Assembly (NCBI GenBank): GCA_037189845.1
Contig: JBBCIS010000007.1
Span: forward strand, 111,926 to 175,925
Source of the DNA: JAMLHH01 sp037189845
GTDB taxonomy: Bacteria; Bacteroidota; Bacteroidia; Chitinophagales; JADIYW01
Reading direction: 5' to 3'
Length of the DNA stretch: 64,000 nt
Shown here: positions 45,097 to 54,900 of the stretch, in pieces
Layout: every line of letters begins with the position of its first letter
Position numbering within the stretch: the first letter of the stretch is position 1
Notes under the pieces: generated by a model
Told to the model about the DNA's origin: nothing
What the model saw: the letters and a program-made list of their open reading frames with translations, nothing else
Database searches by the model: none
Position numbers and translations under genes: made by a program

Positions 45097-46134
45097 TCAG
45101 GTATTAAACAAGGTCAGAGTTGCCCCGGGAGGTGTTTTTCCCAGATGATGAAATGCCTTAGTTGTTACTTCCCTACCTCTGGGTGTTCTTTTCAGATACC
45201 CTTCCTGTATCAGATACGGTTCGTAAACCTCTTCTATAGATCCGGCATCTTCCCCGACTGCAGTAGCAATTGTCGTCAGGCCTACCGGACCTCCACCGAA
45301 CTTTTCTATGATGGTAGTTAAAATATTATTGTCCATTTCATCCAGTCCATGCTCATCAATATTTAAAGCAGATAAAGCATATCTTGATATTTCTGTGTCA
45401 ATCCGTCCGTTACCTTTGATTTGAGCAAAATCTCTTACCCTTCGTAACAATCCGTTGGCAATACGGGGAGTTCCTCTGCTGCGTCTTGCAATTTCATGAG
45501 AAGCATCCGTATCTATTTCCGTATTCAGAATAGCAGCCGACCTTCTGATGATCCGGCTCAATACATCTGCCTTATAATATTCCAGCCGGAAAGTAATTCC
45601 GAATCTGGAGCGCATCGGAGCTGTCAGCAAACCGCTTCTGGTAGTGGCTCCTACGAGCGTAAAAGGATTCAGATTGATCTGTATAGATCGGGCGCTGGGA
45701 CCGCTGTCCAGCATGATGTCGATTCTGAAATCCTCCATTGCACTGTACAGATATTCTTCTACCGTAGTATTCAAACGATGAATTTCATCTATAAACAAAA
45801 CATCGTTTTCTTCCAAACTGGTGAGCAATCCGGCAAGATCTCCGGCTTTCTCAAGCACTGGCCCTGAAGAGATTTTCATATTAGTACCCAGCTCATTGGC
45901 AATAATATAAGAAAGTGTGGTTTTCCCTAATCCCGGAGGTCCATGCAGCAGGACATGGTCCATAGATTCGCCTCTCAACTTTGCAGCTTTGATGAAAATA
46001 TATAAGTTTTCTACGATTTGCGGCTGTCCTGAAAACTGCTCCAATGCCTGAGGCCGAAGTGCTCTTTCCACTTCCTTCTCTACAGGATTCATTCCTTTTC
46101 CTTCGGCATCTAGATTTGAATGTTGACGACTCAC
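45097..46134 (-). CDS. ruvB: Holliday junction branch migration ATPase RuvB
   Basis: 345 residues from GTG at 46134. Patterns: ALRPQALEQFSGQPQIVENL, HGPPGLGKTTLSYIIANELG (Walker A), VLFIDEIHRLN (Walker B), GATTRSGLLTAPMRSRFGI, and a winged-helix end EPYLIQEGYLKRTPRGR. It drives Holliday junction branch migration with RuvA. An ATG at 46092 preceded by AAGGAAAAGGA would give 331 residues, and remains possible; but the first 14 residues (SNLDAEG) resemble those of other Bacteroidota RuvB proteins. The -7 box ends 4 bases before the GTG. Confidence 0.96.
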   Translation of the reverse strand: MSRQHSNLDAEGKGMNPVEKEVERALRPQALEQFSGQPQIVENLYIFIKAAKLRGESMDHVLLHGPPGLGKTTLSYIIANELGTNMKISSGPVLEKAGDLAGLLTSLEENDVLFIDEIHRLNTTVEEYLYSAMEDFRIDIMLDSGPSARSIQINLNPFTLVGATTRSGLLTAPMRSRFGITFRLEYYKADVLSRIIRRSAAILNTEIDTDASHEIARRSRGTPRIANGLLRRVRDFAQIKGNGRIDTEISRYALSALNIDEHGLDEMDNNILTTIIEKFGGGPVGLTTIATAVGEDAGSIEEVYEPYLIQEGYLKRTPRGREVTTKAFHHLGKTPPGATLTLFNT

Positions 46135-46138
46135 CCTT

Positions 46139-46146
46139 CAAAGATA
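46139..46146 (-). promoter_or_regulatory. -7 box TATCTTTG upstream of ruvB
   Basis: Minus-strand TATCTTTG matches the consensus. Its end is 4 bases from the GTG and 46 bases from the alternative ATG, so its true start site decides which one is used. Confidence 0.5.
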
Positions 46147-46398
46147 GTAAAATGAAAAACAGTATTATATCACATTCGTTCAGGAAGAAATTTCGGGATT
46201 CTTCAGCTGTGATTCTAAATTTTTTATCCTGAAACAAATTAGTGTTAACACCTCAACATAAAAAGTCGGAATTACATTATATTTAGGTTGTTATAGTTTT
46301 TAAAATACTTTTTGTTGGTTTTGAACTAAAATCATTTTGACAATGTTTACAAAATGTAACGTTTAAATCAAGTAAATCAACCTCAAAAATAAATATAT

Positions 46399-47664
46399 AT
46401 GAGCGGACAAAAAATTTCAATTAAAGACGGAGTTCTTCAAGTTCCTAACAATCCGGTCATCCCTTACATTGAAGGAGATGGTATAGGTCCGGATATCTGG
46501 AACGCATCGGTCAGAGTTTTCGATGCAGCGGTAGAAAAAGCATATGGTGGTGAAAAGAAAATCGAGTGGAAAGAAGTTTTAACAGGTGAGAAGGCATTTA
46601 AGTTGACCGGTGAGTGGTTACCAAAAGAAACGTTGGCAGTTATTGAAGAGCATTTAGTTGCAATTAAAGGTCCTTTAACAACTCCTGTAGGTGGAGGTAT
46701 CCGTTCCCTGAATGTAGCTTTACGACAAATACTGGATTTATATGCCTGCGTCAGACCGGTAAGATATTTTGAAGGTGTACCTTCTCCGGTGAAGCAGCCT
46801 GAGAAAGTGGATATGGTCATCTTCAGAGAAAATACAGAAGATATCTATGCAGGTATCGAATATCTGGCTAAAACTCCGGAAGCAGAAAAAGTATTGGATT
46901 TCCTTTTGAATACAATGGGAGTGGACAAAATCAGATTCCCTGAGTCCTCATCTATCGGTGTAAAACCCGTATCTATCGAGGGTACAGAAAGATTGGTAAG
47001 AGCGGCTATCAAATATGCGATCCAGCAAAAACGCAAATCTTTGACTTTTGTACACAAAGGAAACATCATGAAGTTTACCGAAGGTAAATTCAAAGAGTGG
47101 GGTTACGCTTTGGTAGAAAGAGAATTCGGAGATCATGTATTTACCTGGAGACAATATGATGATATCGCTGCTGAAGAAGGAGCTGCTGCTGCAAATGCTG
47201 CTCAGAAAGAAGCGGAAGCTGCAGGTAAAATCATCGTAAAAGATGCTATCGCTGATAACTTCCTGCAACAAATTATCTTAAGACCGGAAGAATACGATGT
47301 GATTGCTACATTGAACCTGAACGGTGATTACATTTCTGATGCTTTAGCAGCATTAGTAGGAGGTATTGGTATCGCGCCGGGAGCAAATATCAATTACATA
47401 ACCGGTATGGCAATCTTTGAAGCAACACACGGTACAGCACCGAAATATGCTAATCAGGACAAAGTAAATCCAAGTTCAGTCATTCTTTCCGGAGTAATGA
47501 TGCTGGAATATATGGGTTGGCAGGAAGCTGCAGATCTGATCACCAAAGGAATAGAGAAATCTATCTCGCAAGGCAGAGTAACTTATGATTTCCACAGATT
47601 GATGGACAATGCAACATTGCTGAAATGTTCTGAATTCGGTGACGCTATCATTGAAAATATGTAA
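46399..47664 (+). CDS. icd: Isocitrate dehydrogenase, NADP-dependent
   Basis: 421 residues. Signatures: IPYIEGDGIGPDIW, KGPLTTPVGGGIRSLNVALR, the substrate-loop Arg residues in LDLYACVRPVRYF, IFRENTEDIYAGIEY, KFTEGKFKEWGYALV, and NGDYISDALAALVGGIGIAP. E. coli-like dimeric IDH of the TCA cycle; NADP use is inferred from subfamily. Monocistronic, with a terminator 21 bases after the stop. Confidence 0.94.
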   Translation: MSGQKISIKDGVLQVPNNPVIPYIEGDGIGPDIWNASVRVFDAAVEKAYGGEKKIEWKEVLTGEKAFKLTGEWLPKETLAVIEEHLVAIKGPLTTPVGGGIRSLNVALRQILDLYACVRPVRYFEGVPSPVKQPEKVDMVIFRENTEDIYAGIEYLAKTPEAEKVLDFLLNTMGVDKIRFPESSSIGVKPVSIEGTERLVRAAIKYAIQQKRKSLTFVHKGNIMKFTEGKFKEWGYALVEREFGDHVFTWRQYDDIAAEEGAAAANAAQKEAEAAGKIIVKDAIADNFLQQIILRPEEYDVIATLNLNGDYISDALAALVGGIGIAPGANINYITGMAIFEATHGTAPKYANQDKVNPSSVILSGVMMLEYMGWQEAADLITKGIEKSISQGRVTYDFHRLMDNATLLKCSEFGDAIIENM

Positions 47665-47684
47665 GATCAAGCTTTATTATAAGT

Positions 47685-47708
47685 AAGGGAGCTTCGGCTC
47701 CCTTTTTT
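47685..47708 (+). terminator. Terminator of icd
   Basis: Perfect 8-bp stem AAGGGAGC / GCTCCCTT (47685-47692, 47697-47704) with UUCG tetraloop and a T-run. Confidence 0.95.
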
Positions 47709-47890
47709 GTTATATATATATATGCATTTTTTAGGTAGGTCTCTCTTTTAAATTTTACAATTGGGTATAGTATTAATTATTAGAAATTTACACTTTTTCA
47801 TTTTGTTTCCATTGTCAGAATCTCTTTCGTATTGTATATGTAAATCTCTTATTTTTACTCCATCTTATTCCACACCATATCTTAAACGAA

Positions 47891-49840
47891 ATGCCGTCTG
47901 TCCGGTACAAACAATACGTCTTACAGGGCTTGCTTTTGCTATGTTGCTTTTTTATTTCTGTAAAAAGTGAAGCAAAAGAAGATTCTCTTGTTGTTAAAAT
48001 GCTGATAGAGCAGGGCGATAAATTGATAGATACAGATCCTGCAGAAGCACGCCGCATTTTCGATAAAGCAAAAAAGCTATCCGATAATGATGAGTTAAGG
48101 CTATATTATGCACAAGCACTTTTTAAGGAATCATTTCTTTTGCTGCAGGAAACGAAATACCGTGGGGTAATAGATTATTGTTCAAAAGCTGCTGAAATAT
48201 TTCATGTTTACGGCAAAAAAAACGAAGAAGCCAGATGCTATTCCCGTATAGGCCTCGTATGGCAGTATCTGAATGATTATGAAAAATCGCTGAACTACCT
48301 GTTTCGTGGACTGAAAATCGCCGAAGATTTGAATGATCCTAAACTAAAAGGAGCCTTTTACACCAATATAGGACTGGCTTACGAAACCCTGGAAGATTGG
48401 GGAAACACGCTCGCTTATGCACAAAAATCTCTCGAAATAAAAAAGCAAACCAGTGATACGCCCGGAATGGCAAGAACGTACAGCAATATTGCCAATGCGT
48501 ACTACTACCAGAAACAGAATGATGCTGCAGCCGAATACCTCAGGCTGGCTTTAGACGTAGGCCGTTTTGCCGGAGATAGTGCCACCTTTTCCAATACTTT
48601 GCTCGGTCTCGGCAATCTGTATATAGACCAAAGCCAATATGATTCGGCACACTATTATATCAGTGCGGCTTTGGCGTATTATGAAAGCCATAAGGAGCAA
48701 TTATTTGCAAATTATTGTGTAACGCTGATGGGATTCGGATATAACCAACTGAAAAGAAATCAGCTGAAAGATGCCGGAAGAATTCTGGAAAAATGTATGG
48801 AGTGTGAACCTGAAATAGAAGATTTTTCCTACAAAAAGCACCTGTACAGGTTCAGGTATGAATATTATAAAAAAACAGGCAATATCACAGCCGCCTTAAC
48901 GAATCTGGAATTGATGTATGAAGCAAGCGACAGCCTCAGCCGGCAATCCAAAAATTTTGAAAATCAGCGTATTGCTATTCGTTATGAATTTAACCGGAAA
49001 GCTATTCAGGACAGCCTGAAATACCAGCTGAATCTGGCCAAACAGCAGAAAACTACTGCAGAATACAGAAGCCGCATGTACCTGTTGGTCGTGTGCGTAT
49101 TGCTGGTGGCTGTCATCGCATTTTTCTTCTATACACGCAGCAATATCAACCGCAAAAAACGATTAATAGCGAATCAGGAAACACAGCTTGCAGAAGCTAA
49201 AGCACTGCGGGCACAGATGAACCCGCATTTTATTTTTAACTGCCTTAATACCATTGACTCATTCGTGCTGCAAAACAGGCAGGAAGATGCCTCACGGCTG
49301 ATACAGCGCTTCTCCAAACTTTCAAGAAGAATACTGGAGCATACTACTCACGATTTTATCACCATACAGCAAGAGCTGGAAACGTTGGACATTTATCTGC
49401 AGATAGAGCAATTGCGTAAGAAAAATCAATTTGATTTTGAAATAGATGCTGAATCGGATGCGCTATCTTTTCTTATACCTCCCATGCTGCTGCAGCCATT
49501 TGTGGAAAATGCTGTCATACATGGCATGAAAGGAATAACAGAATCAGCAGGATTCATATCTGTAATTGTAGAAAAAAGAGAAAATTCTATTTCCATCGTT
49601 ATTGAGGATAATGGCATCGGAAGAAAAAAAGCAATGGAGCTGAAACTGAAAGAGGGCGACACTCATCAATCTTTGGGAATGGCTGTAACATTGCAGAGGC
49701 TGGAAACCTTGTACGGACACAGCGGATACGAGGAATATATACGCTTCACTGATTTTGAGTCACCTCAGAATGGTACTCAGGTTGAGATTATTCTACCATT
49801 AAAAAAAGAACAGCATGCTGAAAGCGATTATACTGGATGA
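47891..49840 (+). CDS. TPR-containing LytS-type sensor histidine kinase
   Basis: 649 residues. A signal peptide or first span (about 10-25), then about six TPR units (about 60-350; ARCYSRIGLVWQYLNDYEKS, FYTNIGLAYETLEDWGN), a coiled segment, a membrane span (about 398-417; LVVCVLLVAVIAFFFYT), and a His_kinase domain with His446 in AQMNPHFIFNCLN and an ATPase domain (PPMLLQPFVENAVIHG, IVIEDNGIGRKKA). The TPRs sit in the periplasm and probably sense a ligand or partner. It overlaps its response regulator by 26 bases. Confidence 0.93.
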   Translation: MPSVRYKQYVLQGLLLLCCFFISVKSEAKEDSLVVKMLIEQGDKLIDTDPAEARRIFDKAKKLSDNDELRLYYAQALFKESFLLLQETKYRGVIDYCSKAAEIFHVYGKKNEEARCYSRIGLVWQYLNDYEKSLNYLFRGLKIAEDLNDPKLKGAFYTNIGLAYETLEDWGNTLAYAQKSLEIKKQTSDTPGMARTYSNIANAYYYQKQNDAAAEYLRLALDVGRFAGDSATFSNTLLGLGNLYIDQSQYDSAHYYISAALAYYESHKEQLFANYCVTLMGFGYNQLKRNQLKDAGRILEKCMECEPEIEDFSYKKHLYRFRYEYYKKTGNITAALTNLELMYEASDSLSRQSKNFENQRIAIRYEFNRKAIQDSLKYQLNLAKQQKTTAEYRSRMYLLVVCVLLVAVIAFFFYTRSNINRKKRLIANQETQLAEAKALRAQMNPHFIFNCLNTIDSFVLQNRQEDASRLIQRFSKLSRRILEHTTHDFITIQQELETLDIYLQIEQLRKKNQFDFEIDAESDALSFLIPPMLLQPFVENAVIHGMKGITESAGFISVIVEKRENSISIVIEDNGIGRKKAMELKLKEGDTHQSLGMAVTLQRLETLYGHSGYEEYIRFTDFESPQNGTQVEIILPLKKEQHAESDYTG

Positions 49841-50561
49841 TGAGCAGGAGAATATCAATGGACTTATTCTGAAATTGCAAAGAGTGTGTCCTGAGGTGGA
49901 AGTAGTCTGGAGTACAACAGAGCCTCTTCTTGCTTTGAAGCATATCCTTGAAATCGAGGCAGACATTCTTTTTCTGGATGTGGAAATGCCTGAAATGAAT
50001 GGCTTTAATTTTCTAAAAGCTTTATCACGGAGAACTTTTGAAGTCATTATGGTGACTGCATATAGCGATTATGCTATTAAGGCATTTAAAGCGGATGCTT
50101 TGGATTATCTGTTGAAACCTGTAGATATCGATGAGCTCAGAGCTGCTGTCAACAAAGTACAATTAAAAAAGAGCATCAACAGCCAGTTGGAAAACCGCAT
50201 AGAAAAGCTTTCCGGTATTATCAGCAAGCAGCAGCCGGGCAAAATCGCCCTGCATGGAGCCAAAGAAATTCATTTTGTACAATTGTCTCAAATTATCCGA
50301 ATCGAAGGTGAAAACAATTACAGCATTTTTTATCTGGCTAACGGACAAAAAATCATAGTGACCAAGACCCTCAAAGATTATGAAGAAACATTGAAAGAGC
50401 AGAATTTTTTCCGAATACACAAATCTCATATCATCAACATGGATTATCTGGTAAAGCTCAACAAAGCGGATAATCACTCTGTTGTCATGTCAGACGGTTC
50501 GGAAATAGAAATTTCCATACGTAGAAAGGCTGATTTCCTGAAAATGCTGAGCGGAGAATGA
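49815..50561 (+). CDS. LytTR-family response regulator
   Basis: 248 residues. Receiver domain (about 1-120) with acidic pair DD8-9, phospho-acceptor Asp55 in ILFLDVEMPEMNG, Thr in MVTAYSDYAIKAF and Lys in YLLKPVD; then a LytTR DNA-binding domain (about 145-245; IIRIEGENNYSIFYLANGQK, FFRIHKSHIINMDYL). Phosphorylated by the overlapping kinase, it would bind promoters of surface or secreted genes; targets unknown. The large S74 adhesin is 1.35 kb downstream and is a candidate. Confidence 0.95.
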   Translation: MLKAIILDDEQENINGLILKLQRVCPEVEVVWSTTEPLLALKHILEIEADILFLDVEMPEMNGFNFLKALSRRTFEVIMVTAYSDYAIKAFKADALDYLLKPVDIDELRAAVNKVQLKKSINSQLENRIEKLSGIISKQQPGKIALHGAKEIHFVQLSQIIRIEGENNYSIFYLANGQKIIVTKTLKDYEETLKEQNFFRIHKSHIINMDYLVKLNKADNHSVVMSDGSEIEISIRRKADFLKMLSGE

Positions 50562-50682
50562 TAACGAAAGTGCTTTTCGATAACCTTATCTCTTCATCAA
50601 AAACTTTGGAAAGGATAAATCTTTTATTGTTTACTTCCTGTCGTTTTGGGAGTACAAAACATCTCGGGGCTTGAGTACCTTG

Positions 50683-51117
50683 TTAGATGCTGTGTTTATT
50701 TCTCCATTCGTTAGGAACGTCAAGCCAAATCGCTGGTGTCAGCCATTGATTGTCTCTAAATGTTATTTTTTCGTCTGTGAATGAAATTGTCTTTGTCTTA
50801 ATTAAGTTTATAATTGTGTCAATTTTTTCTCTTTCAATAAGGTTGGCTGATAATTGTATTTCATCCACTTTAATTGGAATTTCTGCAAACCAACCATCAT
50901 AAAAAACGCTTTCGGGTCCACCAAGTCCATATATAGGCTCTTTGTTGTCTAAACAATATTCCCACCAACTAATACTGTCAATTTGATAGCCGCTTTTCAC
51001 AATTTCTTCAATAAATTCTTTGTAGTTCTCCCTTGATACAATTATATCGATATAACCGTATCCAACAGGTTGAGCCTTGTAATGTCTAATTATGGTGTCC
51101 AATTTTAATTTGTCCAT
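50683..51117 (-). CDS. Protein of unknown function, cassette-like context (gene A)
   Basis: 144 residues, cytoplasmic, no signal peptide. Patterns such as YGYIDIIVSRENYKEFIEEI, YGLGGPESVFYDGWFAEIP and DNQWLTPAIWLDVPNEWRNK do not match a family I recognise. The second is rich in Gly and aromatics. On its strand GTTAGGC lies 13 bases before the start, as it does near the next gene. Neighbours are unrelated, and orientation opposes the kinase operon. Possibly an acquired cassette gene. Confidence 0.65.
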   Translation of the reverse strand: MDKLKLDTIIRHYKAQPVGYGYIDIIVSRENYKEFIEEIVKSGYQIDSISWWEYCLDNKEPIYGLGGPESVFYDGWFAEIPIKVDEIQLSANLIEREKIDTIINLIKTKTISFTDEKITFRDNQWLTPAIWLDVPNEWRNKHSI

Positions 51118-51130
51118 GATAGTCGATAGT

Positions 51131-51156
51131 GCCTAACGACTGGTATAATGTTAAGC
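51131..51156 (-). other. Integron-like core pair GCTTAAC...GTTAGGC between genes B and A
   Basis: Minus-strand order: GCTTAAC, 12-base spacer, GTTAGGC. The first fits RYYYAAC, the second GTTRRRY, the two simple motifs of integron attC sites, and they are near-complementary (one G-T mismatch in seven). It overlaps the stop of gene B and lies just before gene A. The spacer is longer than the 5-6 bases usual between paired attC boxes, and no full L'' / R'' second half is evident. Confidence 0.4.
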
Positions 51157-51588
51157 TTTGTTTTGTTCATTATTTAATTCTTTCAGGACTTCTATTGCTA
51201 AAAATCCATATGTTTTTCCAATTCCCTGTTTGTGCTCTTTAATTTCAAATCTTTTTGAAACATCAGTGAAAGAGTATAATTCAATCAGTTCTGTTCTATC
51301 AGCATTTAAATCTGCCTCAAATTCATAAAAAATTTCATCAGATGTCAGGATGGTTCCTTTATCGGTACTTATTCCTGGAAAATCCTGTTCATAATTCAAG
51401 ATGATAGATTTGTCAATATCAATTCCTCTTTCCTTCAACACTTGTTCCAATGGCTTTGGAATTCCACGTGTTCTCCAATATTTACTTTCAGAGCGAATCT
51501 TATTTTTCTCAACCAATATTTGTTCCTGAACATTTAGTCTTCGCTGGTTTGCCAAGGTGTTAATATTTGTTTCTGTTTTCTTTTTCAT
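51151..51588 (-). CDS. Protein of unknown function, cassette-like context (gene B)
   Basis: 145 residues, cytoplasmic. A charged helical N-terminus (QRRLNVQEQILVEKNKIRSE, YWRTRGIPKPLEQVLKERGI) is followed by a beta-rich part (LTSDEIFYEFEADLNADRTE, RFEIKEHKQGIGKTYGFLAI). I recognise no family. GTTAGGC on its strand lies 7 bases before the ATG, the same arrangement as gene A. The two genes are 33 bases apart and on the same strand. Confidence 0.65.
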   Translation of the reverse strand: MKKKTETNINTLANQRRLNVQEQILVEKNKIRSESKYWRTRGIPKPLEQVLKERGIDIDKSIILNYEQDFPGISTDKGTILTSDEIFYEFEADLNADRTELIELYSFTDVSKRFEIKEHKQGIGKTYGFLAIEVLKELNNEQNKA

Positions 51589-51907
51589 TAATGAAGCCTA
51601 ACTCATTTATATATGTAATAATACTACGCAAATATTCTATAATTTCTGGCTTTGTATAGTTTTGTTACAAACCGTCAAGCAGGCTTTTGAAATTTTGCTG
51701 GTTTCGGTTTCCTGAAATGGTATAAATTTCTGTAGCGTATAGCATTTGAAAAAGTACCATCCTGCGTATGACACAGAGGACGCTTTCTCGACGTTTTCCT
51801 ACGTTCTCTCAAAAAAATATGCATGTCCTAAAGTGCCAGCCATAACACAATGCTTTAATATATTTTTAATGTGAAAAATAGTTAAAATCATCTTAAAAAT
51901 ATAAAAC
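51589..51907. other. Gene-free stretch with one GCCTAAC motif
   Basis: GCCTAAC (51596-51602; minus-strand GTTAGGC) lies just upstream of gene B. The remaining 300 bases are AT-rich with no credible ORF. They end in an AT-rich leader for the adhesin gene, where no exact TAnnTTTG box is visible. Confidence 0.5.
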
Positions 51908-54900
51908 ATGAAGCAGCTTTTCCTCATCATGACAATAATGGCAATGCTGGTTTGCATGACCGTACAGGCACAGACAGGTATTGGAACGCTTACGCCTAAC
52001 ACAAGTGCAGAGCTGGATGTGTTTTCCACTACACGAGGATTTTTGCCACCTCGAATGACAGCTGTACAGCGTACTTCCATAGTTGTTCCTGCGCAGGGCT
52101 TGATTGTTTTTGATACAGATAGCTCTTCATTGATGCTGTACAATGGCAGTAAATGGGAAAAATTATCAGTGAGCAATGGAGGCTGGGGATTAAATGGCAA
52201 CACAGGTACAGACAGTAACAATTTTATAGGCACAACAGATAATCAGCCTTTACACTTTAGAGTGAATAATCAGCAGGCAGGATTAATAGAACCGGAAAGT
52301 TCAGTAGGAAACAATACGGCAATAGGTACCAAAGCACTGAATAACAATGATGGAGGTTTCAGTAACAGTGCTTTTGGATATGGCGCTCTAATGTCAAATA
52401 CGGAAGGGATACAGAATACTGCTATCGGTTTTGGTACATTGCAGACGAATAGCACTGGAGGATGGAACACTGCAGTAGGGCAGAATGCAAACAATAATAA
52501 CACCACCGGTGACCGGAATACTTCTATAGGATTTTTCAGCCTTCTCAATAATACAACAGGTAGCTACAACACTGCATTAGGACACTATGCAGATGTAAGC
52601 GAATCCTCCCTCACCAATGCTACAGCTATCGGGTCCAATGCACTGGTAGGTGCGAGCAACAGCATGGTATTAGGTTCTATCAATGGTGTAAACGGAGCTG
52701 ATGCCAATATCAAAGTAGGTATAGGAACTACTACACCTCAGCAGGCATTCCATGTAAAAGGAAAGGTACGAATAGATACACTTGCAAACGGTGCCGGTAC
52801 CGATGGTGTGGTGACTGTGGATGCTAATGGTGTCCTGCGTCAACGTCCTGCTTCTTCTTTTGCAGGCGGCAGTGGATGGGGACTTACCGGTAATGCAGGA
52901 ACAGACAGTACAAATTTTATTGGTACGACCGATAATAAACCTCTTCGTATCCGTGTGGATAATGTAAAATCAGGTATCATAGACAATCAGACAGGAAATA
53001 CGGCTTACGGATATCAGACACTGAGAGCCAATACTACCGGTACTTACAATATGGCAAACGGACATCTGGCACTCAGCCAAAACACCACCGGAAGCTATAA
53101 TACTGCAGACGGCACATCTGCGCTTAAACTCAATACGACAGGTAGCAGAAACACCGCCAATGGTTTCGGCGCATTAGTCTGGAACACTACCGGAAGTAAC
53201 AATGTAGCTATAGGGGTAGAAGCATTGAGCAAAAATGAAACCGGAAGCAGCCTGGTGGCAGTGGGTGATTCTGCTTTATTTAATCAATCCGGAGGTGCGG
53301 GCGGTAACACTGCTGTCGGCAGTAAGGCATTATTTTCCAACACATCAGGGGAATACAATACTGCAAACGGAAACAGAACGCTATACGGCAATACAACAGG
53401 AAAGAGCAATACTGCAACAGGATTTGAAGCACTTCGTTCTAATATCACAGGAGATGCGAACACTGCAAGCGGGCATCAGGCTATGAGGTTCAATACTACG
53501 GGAGCCTTTAATGTGGCTGACGGACATCTTGCACTCAACCAGAATACAACCGGAAGTTATAATACAGCGAGTGGTACATCGGCATTGAAATCTAATACTA
53601 CCGGAAACAGAAATATTGCCAACGGTTTTGGAGCATTGGTCTGGAACACTACAGGAAGCAACAATGTGGCTATAGGAGTAGAAGCATTGAGCAAAAACGA
53701 AACAGGCAGCAACCTTGTAGCAGTGGGTGACTCAGCATTGTACAACCAAAACGGAGGTGCGGGTGGCAATACTGCTGTCGGCAGTAAGGCTTTGTTTTCC
53801 AATACTACTGGCCAATACAACACAGCCAACGGAAACAAAGCTCTATACCGCAATACAACCGGTATCAGTAATACAGCCAGCGGGGAATTGGCATTAAAAG
53901 ACAACACGACCGGAGGCAATAATACTGCAGGCGGACAGTCTGCACTTGTATCAAACACTACGGGGAACAACAATACCGCAAATGGAGTTGGTGCACTTTA
54001 CTATAATACAACCGGAAACAATAACACGGCTATCGGGTACATCGCTGATGTAAGCTCCGGAAATCTTACCAATGCCACTGCAATCGGTGCACGAGCAATG
54101 GTAAATGCATCCAACAGCATGGTATTAGGTGCTATTGCAGGGGTGAACGGTGCTATCGACAACACCAAAGTAGGCATCGGCACTTCCACACCGCAGCAGG
54201 CACTGCACGTAAAAGGTAGAGTGCGTATAGATTCTCTTCAAAGCGGAGCTGTAAGCGATAGCATAGTAACTGTAGATGCCAATGGTGTTTTGCGCAGACG
54301 TTCCGCATCGGCCTTTGCGGGTGGCAATGTACAGACATTATCCGTCAGCGGCAACCAGTTGTCTATTTCAGGAGGAAACACAGTCACACTTCCGGGAGGC
54401 AGCGGGCCGTGGACAATCAATGGAAACAATATCTATAACAGCAATTCAGGAAATACAGGCATCGGGACAACCGCACCAGTTGCGGCATTCAATGTCGGTG
54501 CAAATAAAACCGTTTTATTTGGTTCCGACACATTGAACATAGGTGTCAAAATGATGTGGATACCTGCCAAAAAAGCTTTCAGGGCGGGTGAAATTTCTAC
54601 AGGAGATGACAGTTGGAATACCAACAAAATAGGAGAATACTCATTTGCCTCAGGCTATAATACGCTTGCCTCCGGTGCTTATTCTACGGCTACCGGTATT
54701 GCACGAGCCACAGCGAGCTATGCCACAGGGCTGGGTGGCGGACATGCTACGGACATGTACGCCACCGCTATGGGTAGCAGCAGGGCTTCGGGTATTTATA
54801 GTATTGCGGGCGGTGCTGCCACTGCTGCCAGCCAGGGTGCTACCGCATTCGGAGAGCAGACCCAGGCTGCAAATGCCCACGCTACCGCTTCCGGTTATTA

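Noticed and set aside
51131..51156. A complete integron attC site
   Set aside because: Only one pair of simple motifs is visible, with a 12-base spacer; the second half is missing. It is kept only as an integron-like motif.
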